64,000 bases of DNA from Mesocentrotus franciscanus (taxonomy: Eukaryota; Echinodermata; Echinoidea; Camarodonta; Strongylocentrotidae), in contig CP137667.1 in NCBI GenBank assembly GCA_037976565.1, forward strand, positions 34,088,425 to 34,152,424. The letters are read 5' to 3'. The position numbers and the translations under genes were made by a program. Below are positions 1-12,401 of this stretch, piece after piece. The notes below the pieces were generated by a model. That model worked only from the letters and a program-made list of their open reading frames with translations. It made no database searches and was not told the origin of the DNA. Numbering within the stretch: the first letter of the stretch is position 1; each line of letters opens with the position of its first letter.

Positions 1-2284
1 GTGTATAGATCTACTACAGTAGGTACGACCACCGATTCGCTGCAATCACAAAACTTGTTTAAATGTTGATGGAAGTTTCTAGTTTTGGAGTTTGTAGTTT
101 GAACGGAGATTTCACTTAGACACATCAATAAATAAATTTATTAATTCCTAGGGAATATCATTTTATGGCGGGGGCGATTTTTCGACATATATGGATTTTT
201 TTTCGCCCTCGTCTTGATGTTTACCGTGGCGATTTTAGAGGTTTAGAGGGCGAATCGCCCGTCGCCACCGTGTATTTTTTTCGTTGGTCAATGCCCTTCT
301 GACTCTTACCAGGTAGTTGGCCAACTCCCTGCTCTCACCAAACGATATTATACAGTACGGAAGACGGACTGCTTAGGAGTTACTCTACCCAATTTCTGGA
401 GCTTACACTAATATTCCAATCTTAATCTGTGTTCACCCAGCGCTGCCTGATGGCATTTAATCTCATTACCTGAGCTAAGCAGAAAGTTTATCAGGAGAAA
501 CATCTATGGTGGAATTGAAGAAATGGTAGGATGCTACCGGAAGATGCCCTGCAGACATTCTTTAAGTGAGCATCTTCATTTCCGAGGTTTAGGAGAAAGT
601 GCCGGTGAACTTTAGAGCCAACTGTTTTTCTTTTCCTTGAGGATAGTGTAATTGTAAATAGTTTTATCAACTGGAGATGTGATGAACACGACTTTCTCTT
701 TCCCTCTTATAGTCTTTTTTTTTTTAATCTAAGCCATATCTGCCTTCAATTAACCTTTACATGTAGCGTCTTGCCTGTGAATTTTGCAGTTCATTTTGAT
801 TTTCTGTATACAGTGTAAGTAGGTTGCTACGCACTAAATGCTATTTTCCTTGTCCAACCTTTTATTCTGTTTATGATCATGAATTTAAAAAAAAAATCTA
901 TCAGGACTTTTTCTCTTTAACGTCTCCTTTGAATCTCCCTGCTTTCATATGGGATAGTACAGTATTTTTCAAAGTCTGCTAAGAAACATACTGTTTTGCT
1001 ACAGTATATAATTATTCCATTACAGTGTAAGATGTAAAATCATCCCCTGGTCCCTTCACCATTTCTAAAACCATAAATACAATCAACTACTTTTTGTGAG
1101 TACAGTGCGCATTGCTTGAAGGATCTTTGTGAAGGATAAAATACATCATGCATGTGAAAAAATGGGTACAAAACATACTGCTGTGAGTCCACAATTGAAT
1201 TCACAAACAAAGACCACTTTAAATCCATTTAAAATTGCCTTTTCAATAATCGTAAGACTCTCTGGTTTCATGAAATGGTACAAAAGACTGTTGTAATCTT
1301 TGATCCACTTATTATAGCAAATAATCTTCAGTCAAAGAGGTCTGATGATCTGATCACTACATGTACAAAATGTTCCAAAGCAAATAAAACTGATATTTGA
1401 AGAGATTTCCACGGTGAGCGCTCACTGATGCCCTAGGGCTAGACCAAGCTAAATTTAGAAAGAATTGACATAATTGCCCCCAGATTAGTACTAAGACGTG
1501 CATGAAGTCTTCCTCCTATACACTGTCTCTCTCCAATCACAGAAAAGATGAAAACCCACCCCTCCTCCCCCCCCCTAATCTCTTCTTGTAATTTTGCCAG
1601 ACGAGGGCGTACATACGCAGGCATACGGCCCACCGTGCTACTTAATCACCGCCCATCATCATGAATTTGGCTGTCCCGACGCGAAATGAAAAATAGAAGG
1701 AGATATTGCCCAAGGAAGGGCGGAAGATAGATAGGTCTAGGAGGCAATAATGGGTACCCTATGCCAATAATAATGTCCATCACATGATAAAGAGGTTGCG
1801 GGTATTTTGCTGGATTGTTTATCTCTAACGTTTTTTCTCCGACCTATATGTACATATGTATACATTACATGTACAGTAGGCCTCTCTCTTTAAAGTTACA
1901 TGTAATTTCAATAACTGCTATCTTAAATTCTATTGTAGGTTTTTAATACAGTATCTTTTATTTCATTTCATTTCAGGTAAAATATTTCAGATCAATTTCT
2001 GTAAGATGATATACATTGTACATGTAATTTCCTTGTGAATACGTAAGGTACATGTAAATGCTACTACTCTGTGCTTCCTTGACCAACATCTTACAAGAAT
2101 GTGATGACAGAGTCTTTGAAGAAATCAACCCAAGGCCAATTTCAATGGCCCATTGTATTGCCTTTTGATATCCTTTTCAGATTATGTAACATGTCATTGA
2201 TATGCTCACACATTTCAAAAGGGGATGCACTGCGCTATCATACTACTGGCCTTCAGTTGTTTTTTCTTTTATTTATAGAAGTAT
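1..2284. other. Anonymous noncoding DNA
   Basis: No gene is recognisable. Open frames on both strands are about 65 codons or shorter, or lack any familiar motif, and composition is AT-rich with poly-T/poly-A runs. A perfect 13-bp palindrome GGGCGAATCGCCC lies at 248-260 inside a stretch with further gggcg/cgccc words, possibly the remnant of a small inverted-repeat element. TACATGTA words become frequent after about 1840. Confidence 0.6.
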
Positions 2285-2425
2285 TTGTTAAACCTAGTAC
2301 ATACTGTACATGTACAGTGTACAATGTACATGTACAAGCCGTAAATATCACTTTGTTACCAACAAAGAAGTCTAATATAAAAAAAATACCTGTATATGTA
2401 CACGTACATGTACGGACCATGGATA
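2285..2425. repeat. TGTACATG-rich low-complexity tract
   Basis: Dense overlapping copies of the palindromic word TGTACATGTACA and variants occur (about 2297-2340 and 2393-2420). The same word recurs at 4736-4760, 5668-5707 and elsewhere, so it is a common simple motif of this genome. Open frames across it in both strands are by-products of the low complexity. Confidence 0.6.
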
Positions 2426-3125
2426 TTTCATTGTACATTATGTACTGTAGTATATCCATGTAGATAAAAATTATCATGTACTATATTAAAATGTACACAC
2501 ATAGTTTTACCAACAAAAAGTTGACAGAACATACAAGTACAGTACATGTTAATGTGCATGGAGGCCCACACCTTCGAAGAAAAACTGTAAGATATTCAGT
2601 GCAAGCAGGGATCTTCTATAAACCCAGACACAAGATATACTGTAGGTGTCCATGTACATGTATAAATGTAAGCTCTTTGCAGCATCTTCTGTTTCCTATC
2701 TCTGTGCATGGGTCTACAGATGCAATGGCCTGAGAGACTGAGACAGTGATGCATGCAATTAAGCTGTCCAGAAAAAGGAGCTATGGCAATATCCAACGCT
2801 TCTTATATTACGCTGAGCCGGTGTGAAGCTCAATATTGGAAAACTGTTAGCAGTGGAGGTGCACATCCTATTGCATTATCGTGTCTCTTGAATCATCTCC
2901 AATAGCCTAGTACATGTTCAAATGAAGGGCATTAACTAATATTTTTTGAATGAGTTAATGCCTTACTGGCTCTCAAGTCTCAAGAAATGCTCATTTTTTC
3001 TTTTCATGCCCACCCCTACCCCATCCTTCTTCATCACTTTCTCTCTACTACTCTGGACATACAACGAAATGGTAATGAATCTTGGGCAATGGATGGAAAT
3101 TTAGTGAAAATGTGACTTAATTTCC

Positions 3126-3238
3126 AACCATGGATTTACAAGTAAAATCCATGTTCTAACCATGGATCTTTTGTGGTAGGGTCCATGTTCTAACCAAGGA
3201 GTCATTCATCATATTAGGCTCATAATCTCCTTGTTCTA
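3126..3238 (+). repeat. Short tandem repeat, three diverged units of about 32-46 bp
   Basis: Three successive units begin AACCATGGAT or AACCAAGGAG and end TTGTTCT or CATGTTCT (about 3126-3157, 3158-3192, 3193-3238). The first units contain both CCATGGAT and ATCCATG, so each can pair with itself. No function is suggested. Confidence 0.5.
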
Positions 3239-3311
3239 CAATACTCTACAAATGTGAAGATAGCACAAATCCTACATCAATCACGTCTGTCAAGTCCATA
3301 GAGGTCTCTTA

Positions 3312-3766
3312 GACCCCGTTCTCATTCACTTCGTTGGAGCGGTCTAACTAAGACCCGTTCCTCAGGAGCGGTTCTTAGGTGATTGAGAACGGTCAAAGTG
3401 GTCCAGGAAGTGGACTTCTTGACCGCTCCAGAAGACCACCTCCGGAGGTGGTCTTGAGAACGGGTCTTATTAAGAGCGGTTTGGAGCGCTCTAACGTGCG
3501 GTGTGAGCAGGCGTACTTTGAACGGAAGTGGTCTAGTGACGTTGCAGGCGAAACATGTAGTACGGTACATACGCTTAGTATTCCACGCGCGAAAAAATTT
3601 ACCCGCTGACCTGAGCTGCCATAGCAACAAGACCACTTTCACTCGTGGAGCGGTTTGAGCCATAAAAAACTGCTCGGAGTGTGAACCCTCGCAAACCGTT
3701 CCTCAAGACCTGTTCCTCTGGAGCGGTCTAACTAAGACCACTTTCAAAGTGAGTGAGAACGGGGTC
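3312..3766. mobile_element. Harbinger-like MITE (455 bp) with TTA target duplication
   Basis: The ends are inverted repeats. The left end reads GACCCCGTTCTCATTCACTT; the reverse complement of the right end reads GACCCCGTTCTCACTCACTT. Both continue into further inverted homology around GGAGCGGTCTAACTAAGACC. The element is flanked by TTA at 3309-3311 and 3767-3769. A 3-bp TTA/TAA target duplication is characteristic of the PIF/Harbinger superfamily, which is the basis of the class call. There is no transposase frame, so it is non-autonomous. The interior holds more inverted motifs (CCACCTCCGGAGGTGG near 3437), giving a strongly foldable sequence. Open frames on both strands here are palindrome artefacts. 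Confidence 0.8.
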
Positions 3767-3769
3767 TTA

Positions 3770-5610
3770 TTGGTCCATAGTTGGTAACAGGTACAAGCCA
3801 CATGTCCTAGGCTACAGACCTAGCCCTAAGGCCCTAGGGGTCAAGAGAGGAGATTGTGGTGACATATTTGTCACCAAAATCTTGGCTTAGGGGATTGGCA
3901 TCCTAACAGATCTTCTAGCCTGGTTTCCAAACTTTCCAGATGGACGGTGAGTTCTACTGTATATACAGTACATGTATTGTGCAAAAATGGCAATAATAAA
4001 TGGGGGGTCTCAATGTGACTTGCCCCATATGAAATTCATGTGTTGCTAGAAATGAAGAATTTAAACGAATGACTCCGGGAATGAGCAAACAAAGGAAATA
4101 GGGTAGAACTGTTGATATATTCTGCTTAAATTACTCCCTACAATTTTCAAACAGAATGATTAATAAAAACTTTGTCAAACTGTCAATCACCATCATCAAA
4201 GTTATTACCAGTGCTGTTCCCAAGAAAAACTTTTCAAATAATTTTTTCTCTGCCTTGGGCTATGAATCGATATTAAGCCTCAATCATCATTCGAGAGCGA
4301 GAAAGGCATAAACTCCTACAATATAGGCCTACAGTTATGCCCTTCTGCTCCTCTCAACAGACAATATTCAAGATTATCTCATTATTAGTATTATAGGCCT
4401 ACATGTACATTGTAGGTTTATATGTAGCAGTGTATTTTTACTGATTTGCAGAGATGCGAATAGATTGTTATTATGGCTATATTTCCACACTTGCACTTCA
4501 GATCACTCTACAGTTTACTCCACGGAGTGCATTAACTATCCTTCATTTCTTCTACTGATCCAAGGTAGGAAAACAAATGAAGGTTCTCTGAATACCGCAA
4601 GGGATGTTGAACTCAAAGGATCGAGCTATTTATACATGCTTTCAAACCTACATGTAAATCAACATGGCATCTGATTTAACCAGAAGAACCTCTGTGTTAA
4701 AGTTTACAGTACGAGTTGATGCCCTTCTGGCTCCACATACATGTACATTGTATGTGTAGATGAAATATATTTGAAACAGGGCTGTCAGTTACATGCAATA
4801 GGGGTGCAGTGCAGTAAAAGTTACAACACCTCAGAGTTTAGCCATTGTAAAAGGTCACAGACACTAATGGCCTGAGTTGAAAATATTCAAAAATATCCTG
4901 ATGAATACAGTACAGAACCCTGATAAAGCCTACAACTACACATTGTAGGTACTACATTTATGTACAATGTATTACTGTAGACCCTGGCCCAAGAGTAAGA
5001 CAAATGACTAGTGTGGACAGTGGAGTCCTGGCTTATTATAGCAGCTTTTCATACAGCAGTAGGCTTTAATAAAGTTATAGCATGAAAAGTTCTTTGTAGG
5101 CATGTGCATTAATATATCTGCCAATTAATTCTATATTTCAAGCACTCCCAATCCCATATCATGAAAATAATACATCTTTGACTCATATTACTATACTTAA
5201 AATATTAAAGCCTGTCGTGAATCATCACTTTACTATTCTAAATTGTCACTTTCATTGCCACTTCTTTGACAAGAGAAGAAGCAAAATAGCTTTACTAGAT
5301 GAATAATCATCTAATAAACCAATGAATCAGTGCAGAAGCCTCACAAATGTCCCCTTTCAAAACCTGAATAAAAATTCCAGCACCATATGTTGGAGGACAT
5401 TCATTCATCCATTGAGGGAAACTTTGGTCATTTTCCAACTATTTGTGAAAACCACCATGAGCCCCTACTCCATAAAAAAGGGAAAGAATCTCAAAGTTTT
5501 CTTTGAATTTGGTTGATGCTGACATGGAACAAAAGATGTTTTTCATCACCATCTCATCAAAATCTACCACATGCTATAAATCTCTGTGCCATAAATCTCT
5601 TGCATCTTCT
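3770..5610. other. Anonymous noncoding DNA
   Basis: AT-rich sequence with no supportable gene, RNA or long repeat. It contains scattered TACATGTA words (4405, 4736-4760) and TAGGCCTA words. Open frames stay under 70 codons and show no protein-like conservation. Confidence 0.55.
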
Positions 5611-5905
5611 CCTTTTCTCCCTAGCCCTCCTCCCTCTCTCTCCCATGTGGGCCCAACATGATGGTATAAACATGTACATTGTACATGTACATGTACATGT
5701 ACAGTACCAAGGAGTTTGGGCATACAATATCCTTTCTATTTCTCGTTCTCTCTCTCTCCCTCTCCAACTAAACATTTCTTTTACCTTCTACTTTTTCTCT
5801 AAATGTCAACTCATTCTTTTCTTAATTTCTTCCCTTTTTCCCTCTCTTTCTACTTCTAGATGTATATTTCTCTTTCTACACTATCTGTATACATGTACCT
5901 ACCGT
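5611..5905 (+). repeat. Pyrimidine-rich tract enclosing a (CATGTA)n run
   Basis: The plus strand is CT-rich with repeated TCTCTCT and CTTTCT blocks. A short perfect run of alternating TGTACA/CATGTA lies at 5668-5707. A 153-codon open frame spans the region but reads as Leu/Ser/Phe-rich low complexity, so I do not call a gene. Confidence 0.55.
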
Positions 5906-7132
5906 ACAACTACCTCATATTGCCAAAAAATATATCAATTTTGTTGTTGTTTTCCTTTCTTTCTGATAATTTAAAAAACAGCTCTATTGACTGCCAACCT
6001 TTGTCTTCAAAATGACCTTCTCAACCAACCAATAATTCTTCAAAATTGTTTCCAACCCCACTCTCTGTTTCTCATTAATCCAGTGAGCCCAAACTTTTGG
6101 AAAACGAGGATCAAAGAATTTATGAGCCCCATTTTCTGAGTCATACGGCTTTTGATGGTCACTGACATTTTCATTAGAGACTACAGTAGACCCACACTTT
6201 CAAAAGGCAAAGTATTTGGTAGGAACTTGTGAAACTGCTAGGTTTTATTGGTCTACCAACAACAGGTTTTACCCATTACCCTTTCCAGTAATGGATTGCT
6301 TCTTGGCAGTGTCCTGTGGTCTATTTGATATTGCTCAATGGGGATAAGTTCTATTAAAGGGAGTACATTTTTAAATAAATGAATACAATTACAAATAGGG
6401 GAAGTAAAAAAAACAGGCTGGTGAAAATCGTTTAAAAATTGTTTAAATGATAATGAAAAATACAGTTGTAATATTTATAATAATGCAGGGGCATTTAAAG
6501 GAATTCTCAAATAGACACTCACACATGTGCATTTGAATATGATTATGAAATGGAGGTGTACAATACATGGATGTACAGCGTAAATCAACCTTAAACTTAA
6601 CAAAAAAAGAAGAATGTGTCCTTCGAAATCAAATTATGTAAAATATTCGCTATTCATTATTCTGATTTAATTACAACCCTGCCAAAAGTTTGTAACTCAT
6701 CTCATTACAAAATCATCAATTCACAGCAAAATATTGGCAAGATATAATAAAACTTCCAATATTACAAAAATTAAGGAAGGAAGAGGAGGAAGAACAGGCA
6801 GTAAAGAATACATGTAGTTCAAGTCCATATTAACAGGTACAATGTATGAGCAAAGAGATATCACAACTTTGGTATGAGGTAGAGCTACAGTGTAGCAGAA
6901 GAAAAGGCAAAACAACATCATAAAGATTATTATCAGATATGGCATTTACATGTACTGTATGGCTGCATCACAACTCCTTCAAGATAGTGATCTTTTCCTT
7001 GTACCCTGTCTGTTCTTCCAACTCCTGGCTCTCCTGCCTACCAATTTGTATTTTTGACGAGGTCATTTGTGAGGTCACTTTCAGGGTTGGAATAGCCTCA
7101 GGGGGACAATCCATCACTGGAAGAAAAAAAAC
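5906..7132. other. Anonymous noncoding DNA
   Basis: No gene or structured repeat recognised. Composition is AT-rich with short homopolymers. Confidence 0.55.
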
Positions 7133-7452
7133 TTTTGCTCATAAACCCTTCCCCTTTCTTTCTATCACATGATCTCTCATTTCGCTATCCCTCACTCTTA
7201 CCTACTGTTTTCTTCTCCCTTCTTCTTCTCACTTCTTCTCTCCTCTCCACACCACTCTCACTCACTTTCTCTCTCTCCCTCTCCCAAATCATAACTCCAT
7301 ATCTTTTTGTCTCCCTTCTCTCCTACTCGCTGTCATTCTCTGTCTCTCCCTCTCCTTCTCGCTGTCTCTCTTGATAACTTCATCTCTTTCTCTCCCTCCC
7401 CATCTCATTGATCCCATTCTGCTCCCTTCCTCCTTTTCTATTTGCCACTGTT
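7133..7452 (+). repeat. Polypyrimidine tract running into an assembly gap
   Basis: Almost continuous C/T sequence (CTCTCTC, TTCTTCTCCC, TCTCCCTCTC blocks) runs directly into the N run. Long polypyrimidine tracts often stop assembly, so the tract probably continues into the gap. Open frames here are low complexity. Confidence 0.75.
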
Positions 7453-7952
7453 NNNNNNNNNNNNNNNNNNNNNNNNNNNNNNNNNNNNNNNNNNNNNNNN
7501 NNNNNNNNNNNNNNNNNNNNNNNNNNNNNNNNNNNNNNNNNNNNNNNNNNNNNNNNNNNNNNNNNNNNNNNNNNNNNNNNNNNNNNNNNNNNNNNNNNNN
7601 NNNNNNNNNNNNNNNNNNNNNNNNNNNNNNNNNNNNNNNNNNNNNNNNNNNNNNNNNNNNNNNNNNNNNNNNNNNNNNNNNNNNNNNNNNNNNNNNNNNN
7701 NNNNNNNNNNNNNNNNNNNNNNNNNNNNNNNNNNNNNNNNNNNNNNNNNNNNNNNNNNNNNNNNNNNNNNNNNNNNNNNNNNNNNNNNNNNNNNNNNNNN
7801 NNNNNNNNNNNNNNNNNNNNNNNNNNNNNNNNNNNNNNNNNNNNNNNNNNNNNNNNNNNNNNNNNNNNNNNNNNNNNNNNNNNNNNNNNNNNNNNNNNNN
7901 NNNNNNNNNNNNNNNNNNNNNNNNNNNNNNNNNNNNNNNNNNNNNNNNNNNN
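7453..7952. other. Assembly gap, exactly 500 N
   Basis: The run is exactly 500 N, the same length as the second gap in the window. Five hundred is probably a placeholder rather than a measured distance. Reading frames that cross it are meaningless. Confidence 0.95.
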
Positions 7953-9076
7953 TTCCCTGTATTACCGGTATGTCTTTTTTTAAAGTATATTGTACCTGTT
8001 ATCTTTGATGATTATATAGAGACATCCCCATTACCTACATATAGCTAATATATTTGCCCCACTCCTGTGGTGACAAAAAAATAAAGTAAAACCCAACACA
8101 CATATAATTATATCTGACTGATCTTATCCTGGCTACGCCACTGCATGAGACATTAAGTAGAACAAGCAGGCCCATGCTATTTTAGGAACTATAGTAATTG
8201 TTTATACAACAATAATGTTTTGTGGAAAGTAGCTTTAAAAGGACCTATGGATCTACAAATTATATAGCCTTAGCCATAATCCAGTCCCAGAAGTCAAGGA
8301 CCAGGCCCCATAAGCTCAATTTTAGCCATGAAGAGTTTCAAGATTTTCGCCCAGGAATTATCCAACCTCAGGATACTAGTAATCATATCAATTAACCTAA
8401 CTTCATTTATCCACAATCTTGATTTCCTGAAACTTTCCTAACACCAAACAAAGAGATGGACCGACCATAAGCCTAGTTACTGCCCGGAGAGGGGTGGGGA
8501 GGGGGCACTTTAAAATTGTGTTTTGTTTGGGGATAGGGGCTTGAACATTTTCGAACTTGAAGGTTTTCGTCATGTAGCGCACAGAGGTAATGAGATCCGA
8601 ATATGAATCATATCAAAATCAAAATTTTATTGGGGTGGTGGTGGTGGTGGTGACGGGTAAGGAGGTCTGATAAGGTCTAGAGCAACAAAATAAAATAAAA
8701 AATGCTGTGAGAAATTTGATTTTGTATTTATATATTATAGGGGTGGGATATCTAGCAACAAGGGGCAGGATATAATGATAAATACAGAACGAACGCCAGG
8801 ACAAATAATGAATGTAAATACAAATATGCATGCAGGTCCAGAATTTTTTTAAGAAAACATTACCGTAGCTGATTCGAGACATGATAAATTCAAACCAAAC
8901 ACAGAAAATACATGTAATAATTGTTCAAATCCATGTTTGTTTACAGCAAAATATAAAATTACAATAAAGGGAACAAAACAAATGAGTAAGGCTGACGTGA
9001 ATTGTCATGAAACAAGATCTATTACAGAACAAACACATCATTACATATAAAATATCCCCAGCCCTCCCCCTTCTTC
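7953..9076. other. Anonymous noncoding DNA with a short (GGT)n run
   Basis: No gene recognised. A GGTGGT microsatellite lies at about 8632-8652. A G-rich stretch (8490-8530, GGGGTGGGGAGGGGGC) is the only other compositional feature. Confidence 0.55.
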
Positions 9077-9080
9077 TTAA

Positions 9081-9386
9081 AGGCAATACAAAGTTTTGGG
9101 AAATTTTGAAAATGGCCGGATAGTATTCTTAAATTTTTGATATATGATTTCCAAATGGAATAGCCAATCGGTTGATTTTAGTCAAGAAACATTGTTTTAA
9201 AGCTAAATTAATATTTTGACCTTGAGAGGGAGCTATACAACATAAAAGAGTTTATTATTTACAATTTCATCTTTAGACTTGATTTCAACCGCGACAACGC
9301 ATCACTGAAAATTGTAGGATCCCATATGCTTCCAATATGTTCATTTCAACCAAATTCATGACCCCATACAAAACTTTGTATTACCT
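9081..9386. mobile_element. TTAA-flanked MITE (306 bp)
   Basis: The left end reads AGGCAATACAAAGTTTTG and the reverse complement of the right end AGGTAATACAAAGTTTTG, an 18-bp inverted repeat with one mismatch. The element sits between TTAA at 9077-9080 and TTAA at 9387-9390. TTAA duplication is typical of the piggyBac and Kolobok superfamilies; the AGG start fits Kolobok-type better than the CCC start of piggyBac. No coding capacity. It resembles in style, but not in sequence, the AGGTACTATGTCCC family found four times elsewhere in the window. Confidence 0.7.
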
Positions 9387-9410
9387 TTAATATCATTTTA
9401 TTTATCTATT

Positions 9411-9890
9411 TAATTTCTATGAATAGCGACCCTTCCGTATATGAATAGCAACCCTTTCTGTATTATGAATAGCAACCTCTTTCTCGTATTTATGAATAGC
9501 GACCCTCTTCGTATTATGAATATTATCCTCTCTTCATTGAATAAGTCCCTCAATGATCTCTCCTCATATTTGAATAATGAACCCTCTTCCGCATTATGAA
9601 TGGCGACCCTCTTCTCACATTATGAATAGCGACCCTCTTCTCGTATTATGAATAAGCATCTTGTTGATAATAGGGACCAGTAATGACCTCGATTGAATTA
9701 TGAATGAATGTATCCTCTTCTCATATATTATGAATAGCAACCCTCTTATTCAATTATAAATAGCGGTCCATGAATAATGATCTTTTCAAATTATGAATAG
9801 TGGTCCTCTTGAATAGCGGTCTTATGAATACCGTAGTGATCCTTATGAATAGCTGTCTCATAAATAGCAGGTCCTTATGAATTGAGAGCA
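9411..9890 (+). repeat. Degenerate minisatellite, unit about 22-28 bp
   Basis: About 18 diverged copies of a unit containing TATGAATAGCGACCCTCTT are head to tail. Units differ by small insertions and by GCGACC/GCAACC/GCGGTC changes. No reading frame survives. It begins shortly after the TTAA MITE. Confidence 0.75.
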
Positions 9891-10860
9891 CCATATTCTA
9901 ACAGAACTTTAGATGATCATACATTTGGTGTATACACTGTATTTCAACTTAAATATGTAACACTGCCCATTTCTCTATTGACAAATCTAACAGGTCTTAA
10001 AAATAAAGTTGTCCTTTATATTTAAACTGATCTCTCTTGTACATTACTAGTTCATACCTTTACAAATAAAAGTATTTGTTGTTCAAGCTTCATTAAAGAG
10101 ACTTGTTAACATTGTTCAGATGAGAGAAAATGGTGATTAAGGTAGTGACTTCAATGCTAGATGTACATTTAAAGATAATCTGAAAGTTTGAGTGAAAACA
10201 GGCCAGTATTAATGATAACAATTGGAAAAAATGATATACTTGATTCCTGAATTCTCCCAACTATATTATTATATGTATCAACTAGGTTTTAGCAAGGACA
10301 ATTAAAAACAAAAGTATTACAAGTCGTTTGACTGTAGTAACATTCCTTCATAAAGAAAACAACTTCTTAGGCCAGCTCCCAGGGGTTGTTAAAGAGAAGG
10401 GATTGCAAGGGATATGAAGAAAAAAACATCAGTGTCTGTAACAGGAGCTTAGCAATGTATAACCCATCATTAACTAAGATAATTTTATTTTGTTTTCATT
10501 TGAACGCATACCCTCAATAAGGATACATTCAGCTTAGTTTCCATCTCAATCCTAGGCTGGTTTGTATGGAGTGTTGACAAATGACACTTGTACTACAAGT
10601 TGTAGGGCTTGCTTGCATGAATGCCAACCAGGTAATCTGTTGAATGAATAATAAAAGAAACATATGCAAACAAAATCTAGTGATAAACTTTGCACATTAT
10701 AAAAAACAAAACAAAAACACCCAAACACTAAAGTCCTACTGTATAACCCTACAAGCGTCTATCAGTGGACATGGATGCATCATTAGAGACACAGCAGAAT
10801 GTTGGTTTTGTTTTCAAATTTAAAATGCCACGACTAAGATACCTCTAGGACTCGTCTGAT
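9891..10860. other. Anonymous noncoding DNA
   Basis: I see no gene, RNA or repeat structure in this AT-rich stretch apart from single short direct words. Confidence 0.55.
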
Positions 10861-10921
10861 TTTGAGGTGTTTTGTCATATTTTTGAACATATTTGCGTAA
10901 GTTCGATTTCGCATATTTCAA

Positions 10922-10934
10922 AGGTCAAAGGTCA
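10922..10934 (+). promoter_or_regulatory. Perfect DR1 nuclear-receptor-like motif
   Basis: AGGTCAAAGGTCA is an exact direct repeat of AGGTCA with 1-bp spacing, the consensus recognised by HNF4 and RXR heterodimers. It lies in a repeat rather than near a recognised promoter, so function is unknown. Confidence 0.25.
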
Positions 10935-10984
10935 TAGCTCATTAAATATGCGAATCTGGTTTCACTTTGATAACTTTAGTAATG

Positions 10985-11154
10985 CAATTTTTGACCGCCG
11001 TGCCGGTCCTCCCGTAGAGTATAAAACACGCTTGCTTACATTATTTTTATCACCTGACGAAGTGTTGCAGCGGCGCACGAAACGTCGAGATCTTTTGATT
11101 CCTTATTGTCCACATTGCGAAACAAACGAATATCACTAGCGATATTATTTTCTA
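10985..11154 (+). mobile_element. Short retroposon insertion with 13-bp target duplication
   Basis: AACTTTAGTAATG occurs at 10972-10984 and again at 11155-11167. The 170 bp between interrupts an otherwise continuous repeat. A 13-bp duplication fits a retrotransposition event. The interior is more GC-rich than its surroundings and contains CTGACGA followed by GAAACGTC. That arrangement recalls the hammerhead-bearing ends of Penelope-like elements, so it may be a truncated Penelope end; this class call is inference. An open frame crosses it but extends into both flanks and is not credible. Confidence 0.55.
11054..11086 (+). ncRNA. Hammerhead-ribozyme-like core (candidate)
   Basis: CTGACGA (11054-11060) is followed by a possible short stem (GTGT with GCAC), then GAAAC (11079-11083) and GTC (11084-11086). 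This order matches a type I hammerhead with minimal helix III. Against it: an extra A lies between CTGACGA and the stem, and helix I is weak (ATCAC with GAGAT, one mismatch). It could be an inactive relic or a chance match. Confidence 0.22.
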
Positions 11155-11244
11155 AACTTTAGTAATGTTTGACGAATTTTAATGAAATTTAATATGAAGG
11201 TACATGGTATCAATATACAGCCTAAGTTCAATTTCTGAGTATGT

Positions 11245-11264
11245 AGGTCAAAGGTTAAAGGTCA
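11245..11264 (+). promoter_or_regulatory. Triple half-site AGGTCA-AGGTTA-AGGTCA
   Basis: Three half-sites, each separated by one A, form two overlapping DR1-like motifs. This is the second copy of the repeat at 10861-11290. No adjacent gene is seen. Confidence 0.25.
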
Positions 11265-11290
11265 TAGCTCATCAAATATGCAAAAACACC

Positions 11291-12397
11291 TAATTATATA
11301 TGTGAAAATGTGGTTAACTTCCCTGCCTGGTAATATGATAGTATAGTCTAATGAAAGTAACTTGTTCTGACATATATAGGCCATAATTTGTACCCTGCGA
11401 GGATGCTACGCTTTGCGTTGACTTGTTTAAATACCATGGCAAGATATAAGGTTTTTAAAAGTTACTCACACTGTGGGTTACCTTTTCACATTTAATATTT
11501 TATTAGGCCTATTTGACATTGCTCTACATTTGTATCTGTTCATACCAATCTGAAAATTTAATTGATTTATCCCGAGTAATTTAGCAATACATTGAACTGT
11601 CTCATACATGTAGGGCTTGCTTCGCACATCCATTCAACCTACCTGTTCAAAGTCTAGAAACTAGAATTATCCTTTTACATTTTCATGTTAAAGTTAAACA
11701 TATCATATCATTATATTCTTGAAAATCTGGGAGCAGCCCCAGCCCCTCATCCATCTGTGTGTTATAGAATTAACACACGTTTCTATGGGATATGTCAACA
11801 AACTTAGACTTATGACTGTTTCGAGAAACTGGCCCACAGGTTTCATAGTCAAGTTCACCCCTCCTTTGTCGACAACCTGAACACTATGATGACATGCGCC
11901 AAGAGATACATATTTACATTTTACACTGACAAATATTTTTACTGAGCAAAAATTGCCATAAAACATGCAAAATTCATAAGCTTTGTGGACAATATAGGAA
12001 AATGGCTAAACAAATATGTAGATCTAGACCCTAGCTATAAGTCTAGTCTAGATCCAACTATGTAAGCAGGGTAATTTACGCTTTAGCGACTTGCCTTATT
12101 TTTTGGAGGATCATTATAGCAACGGCCAATAAGAGAACAGAAAAAAAAGCTTTGATACAAGAAAAGTTAAATCATAATATCTAACCACAATGTTATCCAG
12201 TCATAATTGAGAGTTGCACAAATCAATCAATTCGGGTGACAATTTGTATTCCTCTGTATGCATGTGCAACCACTAGATTTCCAATAAAATTTGTTGCAAA
12301 TTTCAATGTTGATGCACCAAGAAAAAATAGTTTGGTAGATTTCAAGGAAAAAAAAAATTAAAAAATTAAAAGTTTGAAATCCTAATTTTTCTTTTAC
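11291..12397. other. Anonymous noncoding DNA
   Basis: No supportable gene or repeat. A minus-strand frame of 87 codons at 11703-11966 lacks recognisable motifs. Confidence 0.5.
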
Positions 12398-12401
12398 TTA
12401 A

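Larger units (their letters stand above)
10861..11290 (+). repeat. Two diverged direct copies of a repeat containing AGGTCA direct repeats
   Basis: Two stretches share the core CAAAGGTCATAGCTCAT followed by an AAATATGC word: one near 10918-10950, the other near 11243-11281. Upstream both have related AT-rich sequence with TTCGATTTC or TTCAATTTC. The copies are well diverged. The first is separated from the second partly by a 170-bp retroposon inserted at 10985-11154. Confidence 0.5.

Noticed and set aside
3322..3663. 113-codon minus-strand frame and its plus-strand partner
   Set aside because: They lie wholly inside the palindromic Harbinger-like MITE and translate the inverted repeats.
7371..8048. 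Open frames of 188-225 codons spanning the first gap
   Set aside because: They consist almost wholly of N translated as unknown residues, plus polypyrimidine sequence.
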